Shown here: one piece after another, positions 1 to 9,187 of the stretch
Layout of the letters: each line of letters begins with the position of its first letter
Numbering within the stretch: position 1 is the stretch's first letter
Origin: Anaerolineae bacterium
GTDB taxonomy: Bacteria; Chloroflexota; Anaerolineae; Promineifilales; Promineifilaceae
Assembly (NCBI GenBank): GCA_023954475.1
Contig: JAMLHW010000008.1
Coordinates: 1-64,000, forward strand
Reading direction: 5' to 3'
Length of the DNA: 64,000 nt
Notes under the pieces: model-generated
The model's database searches: none
Seen by the model: only the letters and a program-made list of their open reading frames with translations
Told to the model about the DNA's origin: nothing
Made by a program: the position numbers and the translations under genes

Positions 1-18
1 CTGTGAATGTTCTCGCCT

Positions 19-1668
19 CTACGTGAGTTGCCCTGCGGCATGGCCGTCAGCGCGTGGATCACTCCCTCCCCAAAGAACGCCGTGTTTGTCACGAACAATT
101 GCTTGACCTCGGCCGAAAATGGATCGTGCAAATCCATGCACTGGATAAATCTGATGTCCCATGCGCGCCAGATTCGACATCGTTTCTACTGTCAATCCTG
201 TTTCAAGCGCTATTCGTCCGGACGATTTCCCATCCTCAATGCAAAAACGTGGTTGATTAAGCGTTGTTTGCGGATCGAGACCGTCATCGATCATGTTGAC
301 AACCACTTGCATGTGACCTTGTGGTTGCATAAAACCACCCATGACGCCAAAAGGCCCAAACAACGTATCGTCAGTTTCCCGCGTCAGCATAGCCGGGATA
401 ATTGTGTGGTATGGGCGTTTAGCCGGAGCCAATGTGTTGGGATGGTGTGCATCTAGACTAAAATTGTAACCTCGATTCTGTAAAGAAAATCCCCAACCCT
501 CCGGCACCAGTCCTGTTCCGAAGCCCATATAGTTGCTGTTGATGAATGAACAGGCATTGCCCTGGTTGTCGACAACACACAGGTAGACAGTGTCTGAGCC
601 AGACACGGGAGAGCCATGTGACCAGTTGACAGTTGCTTTCTCGTGATCTATCAGTTTGCGACGTTGGGTGGCATATGCTTTGCTGAGCAGAGCAGACAGT
701 GGTGGCTGGTGGTTTGAAGTGCTCGGATCGGTTACGTACCAACGGGTATCAGCAAAGGCCAGACGCATTGCTTCGATTTGCAGATGGAGTCGTTGAGGGC
801 TTAGCGGAGGAAGGGCAGATAGGTCAAACTCTTCAAGAATGTTGAGTGCCAGCAGAGCAGCAAGTCCCTGACCATTAGGGGGGCATTCCCAAACGCGTAC
901 ATTACGATAGGTTGTGCTGATTGGTTCGTCCCACGTTGAGGTATGTGCTGCTAAATCTTCTAAAGTCATGACGCCGTCGTGAGCGCTAATTGTCGCAACG
1001 ATAGCTTCAGCGATTTCCCCTTGGTAAAAGCCTTGCATGCCTTTTTCGGCCACTATACGTAGAGTACGGGACAAGCTGGGATTGCGGAAAATCTCTCCGG
1101 GATGAGGCGCCCTGCCGTCTATCATGAGTTCGCTGCCACCGGATGATTGGCTGAGTTGACGTGAAACGCCGTTTTTCCAGAAATGGGCAGTGATAGGCGC
1201 AACCGGGAAGCCACGCTCGGCTAATTCTATTGCGGGTTTGAGGATGTTAAGCATTGCCATTGAGCCGTGGCGTTCGATCAGATCAAACCAGCCGGCACAC
1301 GCTCCGGGCACGGTAACTGTGAGTGCGTGGAACGGGGGTAATTTTTCACTAAGTCCTTTGTCGGCAAGTAGCTCGAGGCTGAGATTTTTGGGTGAGCGAC
1401 CAGAACCATTGAGTGCCGTGATCTGGCCGGTCGACGCTTTGTAGTACAGTGCGAAGCAATCGCCGCCAATGCCGGTCGATGTCGGCTCGGTTACGTTCAG
1501 AACGGCTGCCATTGCCACGGCTGCATCGGCCGAATTGCCGCCTGCGTTGAGTATTTGCAGACCAGCCGTGGATGCCAGAGGCTGACTACTGGCAACCATG
1601 CCGCCTAGTGACAGGACAGGGGAACGGTAAGAGTCGAAAGTTGGTTCGTTCGTCAAGTTGAAGCTCAT
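19..1668 (-). CDS. ggt: Gamma-glutamyltransferase family protein
   Basis: 549-aa Ntn-hydrolase of the gamma-glutamyltransferase family, which cleaves or transfers gamma-glutamyl groups from glutathione-like substrates. The N-terminal part has the family pattern GGNSADAAVA and TGIGGDCFALYY. The autoprocessing/catalytic threonine is expected near residue 358, in the segment GSDTVYLCVVD, which would start the small subunit. The downstream GFGTG and PGKRPY-like stretch (APAKRPYHTIIPAM) and GVMGGFMQPQGHMQV are also typical. Length is normal, but I see no signal peptide, unlike the periplasmic E. coli enzyme, so it may act in the cytoplasm. It is the only gene on this strand before 9 kb, and its upstream neighbour is divergent. 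Specificity could be for a small acyl-amide rather than glutathione. Confidence 0.9.
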   Translation of the reverse strand: MSFNLTNEPTFDSYRSPVLSLGGMVASSQPLASTAGLQILNAGGNSADAAVAMAAVLNVTEPTSTGIGGDCFALYYKASTGQITALNGSGRSPKNLSLELLADKGLSEKLPPFHALTVTVPGACAGWFDLIERHGSMAMLNILKPAIELAERGFPVAPITAHFWKNGVSRQLSQSSGGSELMIDGRAPHPGEIFRNPSLSRTLRIVAEKGMQGFYQGEIAEAIVATISAHDGVMTLEDLAAHTSTWDEPISTTYRNVRVWECPPNGQGLAALLALNILEEFDLSALPPLSPQRLHLQIEAMRLAFADTRWYVTDPSTSNHQPPLSALLSKAYATQRRKLIDHEKATVNWSHGSPVSGSDTVYLCVVDNQGNACSFINSNYMGFGTGLVPEGWGFSLQNRGYNFSLDAHHPNTLAPAKRPYHTIIPAMLTRETDDTLFGPFGVMGGFMQPQGHMQVVVNMIDDGLDPQTTLNQPRFCIEDGKSSGRIALETGLTVETMSNLARMGHQIYPVHGFARSIFGRGQAIVRDKHGVLWGGSDPRADGHAAGQLT

Positions 1669-1788
1669 GTTGGTCTCGTTTGAATTTGTCGTTGCTCATC
1701 TCATCACGATCAAAGTTAACCATACCATATTTGCCCGCTACATTCGACAGCGTGGGCAAATCCGACACTTAGCGCGTGGTAATCGCGT

Positions 1789-1817
1789 TTGCAGGGCGAT
1801 CTCGACTGGGCTACACT
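1789..1817 (+). promoter_or_regulatory. Sigma70-type promoter of the first YfhO gene
   Basis: TTGCAG at 1789-1794, a 17-bp spacer and TACACT at 1812-1817. The expected start point (about 1822-1824) is only a few bases before the ATG at 1828, so the transcript would be essentially leaderless. This also argues against the in-frame TTG at 1789 as the start codon, because that TTG is the -35 box. Confidence 0.55.
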
Positions 1818-1827
1818 CGCCACGCTC

Positions 1828-4641
1828 ATGATAAACCGACCTGATTGGCGCAATTCGATCTGGCCTGACGTCTTGGTCACAGGTGTGCTGTGGCTGCTCG
1901 TATTGCTGTTTGTCGCGCCTGCACTAATGCCAGGCAAGGTACTGATGCCGCTGGACATCGTCACTGAGCTTTGGCCACCGTGGCAGCAACCACAGCAATC
2001 GGCCGAAGTGCACAACATGCTGATCAGCGACGTCGTCAACTACATCTATCCCGTCAAAACATTTGCTGCAGACGCGTTGCGTGACGGCACATTTCCACTG
2101 TGGAATCCGCACACGCTAACCGGCTACCCTTTCACCTACAACACCCAGGCCGGCATTTTCTATCCCCTGTTCCCCTTATATTTGTTGCTGGATGGCGCAC
2201 AAGCCGTTGATTTGACGATTGTCATGCAAATGCTGCTGGGCGCATTGTTTATTGTGCTCTATTTGCGTCAGATTGGTCTGCGGCGTTTAGCGGTACTGTT
2301 TGGCGGTGTGTTGTTTCTGTTTAACGGGATGATGGTGGTTTGGCTGGAATGGCAGGTTGTCCACGCAGCTGTCATCTGGTTGCCGTTACAACTGTTTTTT
2401 GTCGAACGCATTGCTGTTGCATTGGCACATGTCGGCGCGGACGTCGGGCGAGCCGTGTATCGTTATGCTATTGCAGCAGGTATTGCGTTTGCCGTTCCGT
2501 GGCTGGGTGGGCATTGGAACTGGGCGCTGTACGGCAGTATGTTGTTTGGTGTATATGCAGTGTGGCGGTTGAGTCTGTTTGTGCGACAACGGCGGCGGAC
2601 GGTGGCCGGAATGTGGGCATGGATGTTTGGTGTTGGTGTGGGACTGAGCGCTGTGCAGGTGATTCCGGCATTGGTTTATCTTTCACAGAGCCATCGCACG
2701 GCATTTTCGTGGGCTGATTCGGCCGAACGTGGTTTGCTTTCAATCGCCAATATCATGCTCGTGCCCAATTTCTACGGCACACCGCTGGAACGCAATTACT
2801 GGGGTCCGGAAGCGCTCAACTTCAACGAAGCGACGGCCTATCTCGGTGTGATTGGCGTTTTGTTGGCCGGTATGGCGATTTTTCTAAGGCGCGACCGCTT
2901 GACAAAATTCTTCACCGTCTTTGGCAGTATCGGATTGCTGTGGGCTTTAGGCACACCGGCGTATCGCGTCTTGCACATTTTGCCGGTATTTAATGGCCTG
3001 TTTCCCAGCCGGGCAGGGTATTTGCTCCTGTTTTGCGGGACGATTTTGGCGGCACTGGCGCTGGATCGCCTGCTTTCGGCCGAATCACTAGTCCACCTTT
3101 CACCATGGCGACGACACGGCGCGGTGATCTGGTGTGTAGTTATCGGCCTGGTCGTGAGCGGATATGCGTTAGCCTACCGTGCTGACGTAGTGGACTCATG
3201 GGCATTTGTCCGGCGCTATCTGATCTGGTTCGTATTTTTGTTTGGCAGCAGCGCGTTACTGATGTGGGCGCGATGGCGCGGCATATTGTCGGCAGCGGCG
3301 TTTGGCGTCGCAGTAGTTGGACTGATCATTGTTGATCTGTTTGCGTTTGGTATCAACTACAATCCAGTGACTTCGGCCGAACAATTGTATCCACTGACCG
3401 ATGTCGGCCGATTTTTACAATCTCAACCCGATCAATTCCGCATAGTCAGCCTGGCTGAAGGTGAAGCGTATCCGCCAAACACCTCACTAGTTGACCGTTT
3501 ACACAATGTCAGCGGCTACGAACCGGGGATTTCCACGCGCTATGTCAACTATATGGCGGCGGCCGAAGGCGGCGATCCGGTGCGGTTTGAACGCAAGCTG
3601 CTGCCGCTCAACGCCATCGACTCGCCGCTGCTCGACGCCATTAACGCACGTTATATTGTGACCATTGCGGATTTGTTTGGCAATGAACCGGTACCGGATG
3701 CGACTGCCGGCAGGCCGCCAACAGGCAGTTCGCTCATTCCGCTGGAGCCGGGTAATGCGGTCGGCCTACCGTTGACAATGTCTGAGGCGGGTTTGCAGCG
3801 CATTGACGTGCCTCTGGCGATACTCGACGGCGCGAATGGAACGTTGCAAATGCGGGTGTTTGCAACGGATTTATCGGCCGAATTCGCCAACGACACGGTA
3901 GACGTGACAACAATCGAAAACGGCATGGCTTCCTTCTATTTTACGCCGTTCCCAGCAGAATGGGGGCGCGATTTCTTCTTTGACCTGTTGTTCGCAGGGG
4001 AGGGCGAAGTATTGGTCGGTACGACGGCGGACGGTGGGTTGAGTTACCAGCCGTATTATTTGCCGCGCCCATCTCTGGCATTTGAGGAAGGCAAGACACG
4101 CATCTTCGACAATGCGGGCGCATTCGATCGGGCATTCATCGTGTCGCAAGCTGTCGTGGCCGCAGATGGTGACGACGCGTTGGCGCAGGTTGTCGCCAAT
4201 CAGGAGCGGCTGGACGAATTGGTGGTCATTGAGATGGATGGACAGGCAATGCCGCCGCAGCTAGTGGGCGATTCGGCCGAATCGACCGTCACGATCACCG
4301 ACTACAATCTCAACCATGTAGCTTTGCAAACCGATATGGCCGCACCCGGTTTTGTCGTGCTGTCGGATGCGTGGTATCCGGGCTGGCAAGCTAGGCTTGA
4401 CGGGGAACGCATACCGCTCTACCGGGCCAACTCGATTCTGCGTGCTGTATTCGTGCCGGCCGGCAATCACGAGATCGAAATGGTTTTTCGGCCGAATGAT
4501 TTCTTCTTCGCCGCAGCCATCAGCGCAGTGACCTTGATCGTCGCGGTCATCGGCCTAGCCTGGCCGGAGCAGAAATTGCAACGCAATGGCGCAGAGGAGC
4601 AAAACGAACAAGATGACACAATCGGGGGTGCTCATGAATGA
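1828..4641 (+). CDS. YfhO-family large membrane protein
   Basis: About 937 aa with roughly 12-14 hydrophobic segments in the first 530 residues, then a long extracytoplasmic C-terminal part. The N-terminal loop has the YfhO/GT-C pattern (LPLD near residue 40, a DVVNYIYPVK segment, then FPLWNPHTLTGYPF and FYPLFPLYLL). The C-terminus carries the family's closing motif (LSDAWYPGWQARLDGE ... FVPAGNHEIEMVFRP). YfhO proteins are membrane proteins of the GT-C type, implicated in sugar decoration of surface polymers in Firmicutes. The ATG at 1828 is preferred to an upstream TTG because the promoter covers the latter. The next gene overlaps its end by 8 bp, so the two are co-translated. The substrate is unknown. 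Confidence 0.8.
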   Translation: MINRPDWRNSIWPDVLVTGVLWLLVLLFVAPALMPGKVLMPLDIVTELWPPWQQPQQSAEVHNMLISDVVNYIYPVKTFAADALRDGTFPLWNPHTLTGYPFTYNTQAGIFYPLFPLYLLLDGAQAVDLTIVMQMLLGALFIVLYLRQIGLRRLAVLFGGVLFLFNGMMVVWLEWQVVHAAVIWLPLQLFFVERIAVALAHVGADVGRAVYRYAIAAGIAFAVPWLGGHWNWALYGSMLFGVYAVWRLSLFVRQRRRTVAGMWAWMFGVGVGLSAVQVIPALVYLSQSHRTAFSWADSAERGLLSIANIMLVPNFYGTPLERNYWGPEALNFNEATAYLGVIGVLLAGMAIFLRRDRLTKFFTVFGSIGLLWALGTPAYRVLHILPVFNGLFPSRAGYLLLFCGTILAALALDRLLSAESLVHLSPWRRHGAVIWCVVIGLVVSGYALAYRADVVDSWAFVRRYLIWFVFLFGSSALLMWARWRGILSAAAFGVAVVGLIIVDLFAFGINYNPVTSAEQLYPLTDVGRFLQSQPDQFRIVSLAEGEAYPPNTSLVDRLHNVSGYEPGISTRYVNYMAAAEGGDPVRFERKLLPLNAIDSPLLDAINARYIVTIADLFGNEPVPDATAGRPPTGSSLIPLEPGNAVGLPLTMSEAGLQRIDVPLAILDGANGTLQMRVFATDLSAEFANDTVDVTTIENGMASFYFTPFPAEWGRDFFFDLLFAGEGEVLVGTTADGGLSYQPYYLPRPSLAFEEGKTRIFDNAGAFDRAFIVSQAVVAADGDDALAQVVANQERLDELVVIEMDGQAMPPQLVGDSAESTVTITDYNLNHVALQTDMAAPGFVVLSDAWYPGWQARLDGERIPLYRANSILRAVFVPAGNHEIEMVFRPNDFFFAAAISAVTLIVAVIGLAWPEQKLQRNGAEEQNEQDDTIGGAHE

Positions 4642-6436
4642 GCGTCGCTGGTTGGCGTTGATCATCGGCGCGTATGTTGTGCTGGGCGCAGCGATGAGCG
4701 TCATCGTGCCGCTGGGCGAGTCGCCGGACGAGATCGACCATTTCCGTTTTATACAGGCGCTACTCTTTGAACGTGCGCTGCCTGTCATGCAGCCGACAGC
4801 CGCTGATAATGTGACGATGGAGGCCAATCAACCGCCGCTGTACTACACGCTCGGCGCACTAGTTGCTGCGCCTGTGCTGCAAAGCGACTATGTTGATCCG
4901 CAGTTTGTGACTTGCTTCCTGTTTGAAACGGGTGCACCAGGCCGACAGCATTTGTATGTACACGATTCGGCCGAAGCATTTCCCTGGTCTGGTACGCCGC
5001 TCGCTTTCCACATCGTACGACTGTTCTCCGTTGCTCTGGGCGCGCTGACTGTCTGGCTGGCTTATAAGCTGGGACGCCTGCTCGCCCCACATCAACCTGT
5101 AATCGGTTTGCTCGCCGCCGCATTACTGGCCTTCAATCCGCAGTTCATTTTCATCACCGCCAGCGTCAACAACGATGTACTGACAGCGCTGCTTGGCGCG
5201 GTGATTGTCGTTGTCAGCGTGCAACTGGTTGTCGGGAACAGATCGCCTGACTATGCTGGATGGCGCGATTTGCTGCGGTCGCCGTTTTACCAGCGCATTG
5301 TGTTGTTGGGGGTGTTGCTGGGGTTAGGAGCGTTGACGAAGTTGGCTTTGTTTGCGTTGTGGCCGGTGGCGCTGCTGGCGGTAACAGGAGCATGGGCTAA
5401 ACGAAAAGGAGAAGCGGGAGTTGGGTTCAAGGAATTGGGTACAGGTCTCGTCTTGCTTGGTGTGCCGCCACTTTTGCTGGCCGGATGGTGGTATGGTCGT
5501 GGACAATGGCTCTACAGTGATCCGTTGGCTTGGGATGTGCATCTGGCGGCAAAGGGCGACAGTGTCCTGCGCGTCGCTCCCTTTGGGTGGTCGGATTTGG
5601 TCGAATTCGGCCGAATCCATTTTCAGAGCTACTGGGCGTTGTTTGGCTGGCTCAATATCGCGTGGCCCGGCTGGGTGTATTGGTTGGTAGGATTGTTGGT
5701 AATTGGTGGGGTAGTTGGTGTTGTGCGTTTTGTAGTGCAGCACCGACGTAGTTGGCGCGACCTGCTGCCGTTGAGTTTGACGATTCTGGCCGTGCTGGCC
5801 GTTTATGCTTCGCTTTTCCGTTACATTCAGACGATCAACTGGAGTGGTTATCAGGGCAGACTGGCGTATGCTGTGGCTGCGCCGCTTGCTGCTTTACTGG
5901 CGCTTGGGCTAGTGACGTTGTTCGGCCGAATGGGTGCTGTCGTGACGGCCGGCGGCATGGCGCTGCTCGCCACCTTGACATTGCTGCTCGTCATTGCTCC
6001 AGCCTATCCGCGTCCGCTGATCTACGAACCGGACGCGACGCTGCCGCGCACATGCATTCACTTTTCCAGCGGGTTTACCGTTGAAGCGTTCGCAGCACCG
6101 GCTGTCATTCGGCCGAATGAGGTCGTCACAGTGACGCTGCATGGTTACGGGTATACGGATCATGCCGGTTTGCCGCTGCAAGTGCAACTGGTCGGTGCTA
6201 ACGGCGCAGTTTTAGCTACAGCCGAGGCTCCAAGTGGCGCGTGGCAGCACGACATGTTGAACACTGTCTCATTTACGGTTCCGATTCCCAAAGCCTTGGC
6301 TGCCGGTTCGGCCGAATGGCGTGTCAGCATGTTGCGTGAGGGCGAGTTGCTGACGGCCAGCGATGTGTATGGGCGAACGTTGTCAGTGCCAACACCATTA
6401 ATGCCTGTTGAAATCGAAATCGATTCGGCCGATTAG
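4634..6436 (+). CDS. Polytopic GT-C-like membrane protein (DUF2142-like)
   Basis: 600 aa. It starts with one membrane helix followed by GESPDEIDHFRFIQ, a pattern like the SPDE.HF signature of DUF2142/GT39-type membrane glycosyltransferases, in which the acidic pair sits in the first external loop. About ten further hydrophobic segments follow, then a ~140-aa external beta-rich tail after residue 480. The start is chosen at the ATG 4634, because GGGGGTG lies just upstream and the start overlaps the YfhO stop (ATGAATGA). It probably transfers a lipid-linked sugar outside the membrane together with the preceding protein. The exact family assignment is uncertain. Confidence 0.7.
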   Translation: MNERRWLALIIGAYVVLGAAMSVIVPLGESPDEIDHFRFIQALLFERALPVMQPTAADNVTMEANQPPLYYTLGALVAAPVLQSDYVDPQFVTCFLFETGAPGRQHLYVHDSAEAFPWSGTPLAFHIVRLFSVALGALTVWLAYKLGRLLAPHQPVIGLLAAALLAFNPQFIFITASVNNDVLTALLGAVIVVVSVQLVVGNRSPDYAGWRDLLRSPFYQRIVLLGVLLGLGALTKLALFALWPVALLAVTGAWAKRKGEAGVGFKELGTGLVLLGVPPLLLAGWWYGRGQWLYSDPLAWDVHLAAKGDSVLRVAPFGWSDLVEFGRIHFQSYWALFGWLNIAWPGWVYWLVGLLVIGGVVGVVRFVVQHRRSWRDLLPLSLTILAVLAVYASLFRYIQTINWSGYQGRLAYAVAAPLAALLALGLVTLFGRMGAVVTAGGMALLATLTLLLVIAPAYPRPLIYEPDATLPRTCIHFSSGFTVEAFAAPAVIRPNEVVTVTLHGYGYTDHAGLPLQVQLVGANGAVLATAEAPSGAWQHDMLNTVSFTVPIPKALAAGSAEWRVSMLREGELLTASDVYGRTLSVPTPLMPVEIEIDSAD

Positions 6437-6484
6437 GTACACGTCTTGCGCCTCTAAGTGTATGTGAAAAATCCCACAATTCCA

Positions 6485-6512
6485 TTGCTTGACTATATAG
6501 CGGTAGTATAAT
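6485..6512 (+). promoter_or_regulatory. Sigma70-type promoter of the Kelch gene
   Basis: TTGCTT at 6485-6490, a 16-bp spacer and a perfect TATAAT at 6507-6512. A start near 6519 would lie 8 bases before the ATG at 6527 and 32 bases before the ATG at 6551. Confidence 0.6.
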
Positions 6513-6550
6513 CGGTTGTTGTCGCTATGATGGCGGCGGGGTGCATCGAC

Positions 6551-7645
6551 ATGATCAAACGCATTGCACACTGGATTTTTCTGTGCCTGATTTGCGCCGT
6601 TCTTTATGGCGCGATTGCTTATTTTGCCCGGAATAGCGCGTCTCCCATTGTTGCCGCCGGCGGTGAAACCGTCTTTTTGCCGTTGGTCAGCACACCATTG
6701 TCTCCTGGCGTTTGGGAACCGGTTGTTGCCCGCAATAATCCGAACAGCCGCCATGAAAACGGCTATGTACAGGCCGACGGATTGTTCTATCTGCTCGGTG
6801 GCCGTGGTATCAAACCGGTCGATGTTTATAATTCGGCCGATAACGGATGGCGTGGAACCAGTGCACCGCCCATTGAGCTGCACCATTTTCAAGCCCTGAT
6901 CATCGACCAGTTGATTTACGTCATCGGCGCTTATACCGGTGGTTTTCCGTACGAGAACAATGTCAGTACCATCTATACATTTGACATGACGACGGAGCAG
7001 TGGCAAGCGGGTCCAGCGATACCGGGCGACCGCAATCGTGGCAGTGCCGGCGCGGTGCTGTACAACGGCAAAATCTACCTTGTCGGCGGTGTTGTCGGTG
7101 GACACGGCCCACACGCGACGACGGTCAATTGGTTTGACGTTTTTGATCCGGTTACCGGTAGCTGGCAGGTATTGCCGCCTGCTCCCCACGCTCGTGACCA
7201 TTTCCATGCTGTCGTTGCCGACGACAAACTCTATGCATTGGGTGGCCGCATTACAGGTTCTGACAACTTCGCTGATAACACGGTTGCTGAAGTGGATGTG
7301 TATGACTTTGTGACCGGTCTATGGACGACACTGCCGTCACCGCAAGGGGACGTGCCGACAGAACGTGCGGGTACTGCGGCGGCGTTGCTAGGCGACGAGA
7401 TCATCCTCGTCGGTGGCGAAGGCTTTGGCCAGGCATGGGGATCAACTGAGGCGCTCAATGTAAATACGCATCAGTGGCGTATTTTGACGTCGCTGTTGCA
7501 GCCTCGTCATGGCACGCAGCTCGCCGTATGCCGGGATAGTTTGTATATTGCCGCTGGCTCTGGGGCGCAGGGCGGCGCGCCGGAATTGTTTACACAGGAA
7601 CGTTTTTATTTTGGCGATCCGCAACCATGTACTGAAGCGCCGTGA
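6551..7645 (+). CDS. Exported Kelch-repeat beta-propeller protein
   Basis: 364 aa. The N-terminus is MIKR followed by one hydrophobic segment (signal peptide or anchor), then the motif FLPLV that recurs in the exported proteins of this window. The rest is made of Kelch repeats, each with a GG pair and a spaced Y...W (for example IYLVGGVVGG ... FDVFDPVTGSW and LYALGGR ... VDVYDFVTGLW), enough for a five- or six-bladed propeller. Kelch propellers bind other proteins or sugars, and no catalytic residues can be assigned. Start: the ATG at 6551 has GGCGGGG nine bases upstream. An in-frame ATG at 6527 would add eight residues and would be near-leaderless. Confidence 0.8.
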   Translation: MIKRIAHWIFLCLICAVLYGAIAYFARNSASPIVAAGGETVFLPLVSTPLSPGVWEPVVARNNPNSRHENGYVQADGLFYLLGGRGIKPVDVYNSADNGWRGTSAPPIELHHFQALIIDQLIYVIGAYTGGFPYENNVSTIYTFDMTTEQWQAGPAIPGDRNRGSAGAVLYNGKIYLVGGVVGGHGPHATTVNWFDVFDPVTGSWQVLPPAPHARDHFHAVVADDKLYALGGRITGSDNFADNTVAEVDVYDFVTGLWTTLPSPQGDVPTERAGTAAALLGDEIILVGGEGFGQAWGSTEALNVNTHQWRILTSLLQPRHGTQLAVCRDSLYIAAGSGAQGGAPELFTQERFYFGDPQPCTEAP

Positions 7646-7649
7646 GTGG

Positions 7650-7678
7650 TTGGCTTGGTTGTCTTTGCCTGTTTATAC
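7650..7678 (+). promoter_or_regulatory. Possible promoter of the first sugar dehydrogenase gene
   Basis: TTGGCT at 7650-7655, a 17-bp spacer and TTATAC at 7673-7678, about 20 bases before the ATG at 7699. Confidence 0.4.
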
Positions 7679-7698
7679 CAAAGATACAGGACTGAATC

Positions 7699-9123
7699 AT
7701 GTTTGAAGAAGATGTTTGTGTTGCGAAGCATTTTAGTCGAAATCGTATTTGGATTGTTGCCTCAATTTTGTTGGGATCATTGATGGTGATTGGTGTTGCG
7801 TTAGGGAGTGGGCGTCTTTCGGCCGAAAGTGTATCGGCCGAAACCACAGCAAATGATGTGTTCGTACCGTTGGTCGCCACCGCATTGCTGCCGCCCAACA
7901 GATTGACCGTAACCCCTTATGCAACATTGGGCATTACGACACACACGCCGACCGTCACCGATATTGCCCATGCTGGGGATGGTCGCCTGTTCATCGCAGA
8001 ACGCTCCGGCCTGATTAAAATCATCATGCCGGGCGGTGCGACACGTGCCCAGCCTTTCCTCGATATTTCGCATCTTGTGAAAGGGTATCCGGACGTACAA
8101 GCGAACTGGGAAGAAGGATTATTGGGCCTTGCTTTCCACCCGGACTACGCCACCAATGGGTACTTTTATGTCGCCTATACTGGTGCAAATCCGACCTATC
8201 CTGTCAACGGTGAATCCTATCAGATCATCTTGCGCCGCTTCCGTGTTTCGGATAGTGATCCCAACGTAGCCAATCCCAATCCTGATCCACAGGATGCGCT
8301 CATGATAATCAACAAACCGAGCGTACAGGATGAGTCTGTTGCCAATCATAGCGTTCACAATGGCGGTGATCTCAATTTCGGTCCAGACGGCTATTTGTAC
8401 ATGTCAGTTGGCGATGGCGGTCCGGATCCGCTTAACCCCGATGATCCCAATTATCAGGTTGGCGATCCGTACAATCACGGGCAAAGTCTCGATGTCGCAT
8501 TGGCAAAAATCCTGCGTATCGATGTCGATCAGACTGGATCAACACCCCCTGATGCGAACCGCTGTGCACGTGGTCGGGCGTATGCGATTCCATCCGACAA
8601 TCCGTTTGCCGATGGTGCAGGCGGGAATTGCGATGAGATTTGGGCGTATGGATTACGCAATCCGTGGCGATTCAGTTTTGACCGCGCTACGGGTGACATG
8701 TATATTGCCGATGTCGGCGAATGGGAATTTGAGGAGGTTGATTATCAGCCTGCCAACTCTTCCGGAGGAGCCAATTACGGCTGGCATTGCTGGCAGGGGT
8801 TTGAGCCATATGTCGATTGTGAAGCGGAAAACTACGTGCCGCCGTTGCTGACTTATCCGACTGGCGGCTACGGTGAATGCTCGATTACGGGTGGCTACGT
8901 TTATCGCGGCAGCGAGATGCCGGGTCTGAACGGCTATTACATTTACGGCGATTTCTGTACGGGTCGTATGTGGATCACAGCGTATGCGGGTGCAGCGACA
9001 ACGGCGACTGAGATTGCCGATATCCAGAATAATTTTCTGTCAACGTATGGTGAAGACATCAATGGTGAGCTGTATGTTGGCGGTTTCTTCAGCAATACTG
9101 TTTACAAAATTGTCAAACAGTAG
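7699..9123 (+). CDS. Exported PQQ-dependent sugar dehydrogenase-like propeller (GSDH)
   Basis: 474 aa. A signal anchor (residues ~15-38) is followed near residue 54 by the motif FVPLV. The remainder is the glucose/sorbosone dehydrogenase six-bladed propeller. Visible family marks are the catalytic-region motif VHNGGDLNFGPDGYLY with its His near residue 219, GDGG after it, ALRNPWR-like YGLRNPWRFSFD, DVGEWEFEEVD, and GGANYGW. Family members oxidise sugars or aldoses with PQQ, though many are uncharacterised. No PQQ biosynthesis gene is in the window, so cofactor supply is unknown. It is the first of three paralogues here. A strong terminator follows its stop. Confidence 0.85.
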   Translation: MFEEDVCVAKHFSRNRIWIVASILLGSLMVIGVALGSGRLSAESVSAETTANDVFVPLVATALLPPNRLTVTPYATLGITTHTPTVTDIAHAGDGRLFIAERSGLIKIIMPGGATRAQPFLDISHLVKGYPDVQANWEEGLLGLAFHPDYATNGYFYVAYTGANPTYPVNGESYQIILRRFRVSDSDPNVANPNPDPQDALMIINKPSVQDESVANHSVHNGGDLNFGPDGYLYMSVGDGGPDPLNPDDPNYQVGDPYNHGQSLDVALAKILRIDVDQTGSTPPDANRCARGRAYAIPSDNPFADGAGGNCDEIWAYGLRNPWRFSFDRATGDMYIADVGEWEFEEVDYQPANSSGGANYGWHCWQGFEPYVDCEAENYVPPLLTYPTGGYGECSITGGYVYRGSEMPGLNGYYIYGDFCTGRMWITAYAGAATTATEIADIQNNFLSTYGEDINGELYVGGFFSNTVYKIVKQ

Positions 9124-9144
9124 TTCTTGACAAGTTAGAAGTTG

Positions 9145-9180
9145 AGGGGTGATTTCGGCCGAAATCACCCCTTTTTCTTT
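9145..9180 (+). terminator. Rho-independent terminator centred on the iterated palindrome
   Basis: A perfect 28-bp inverted repeat (9145-9172) whose centre is TTTCGGCCGAAA is followed by a T-rich run at 9172-9180. It ends the sugar dehydrogenase transcript 22 bases after its stop codon. The opposite strand has no T-run after the hairpin, so it should act only for the plus strand. Confidence 0.85.
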
Positions 9181-9187
9181 ATGCTGG

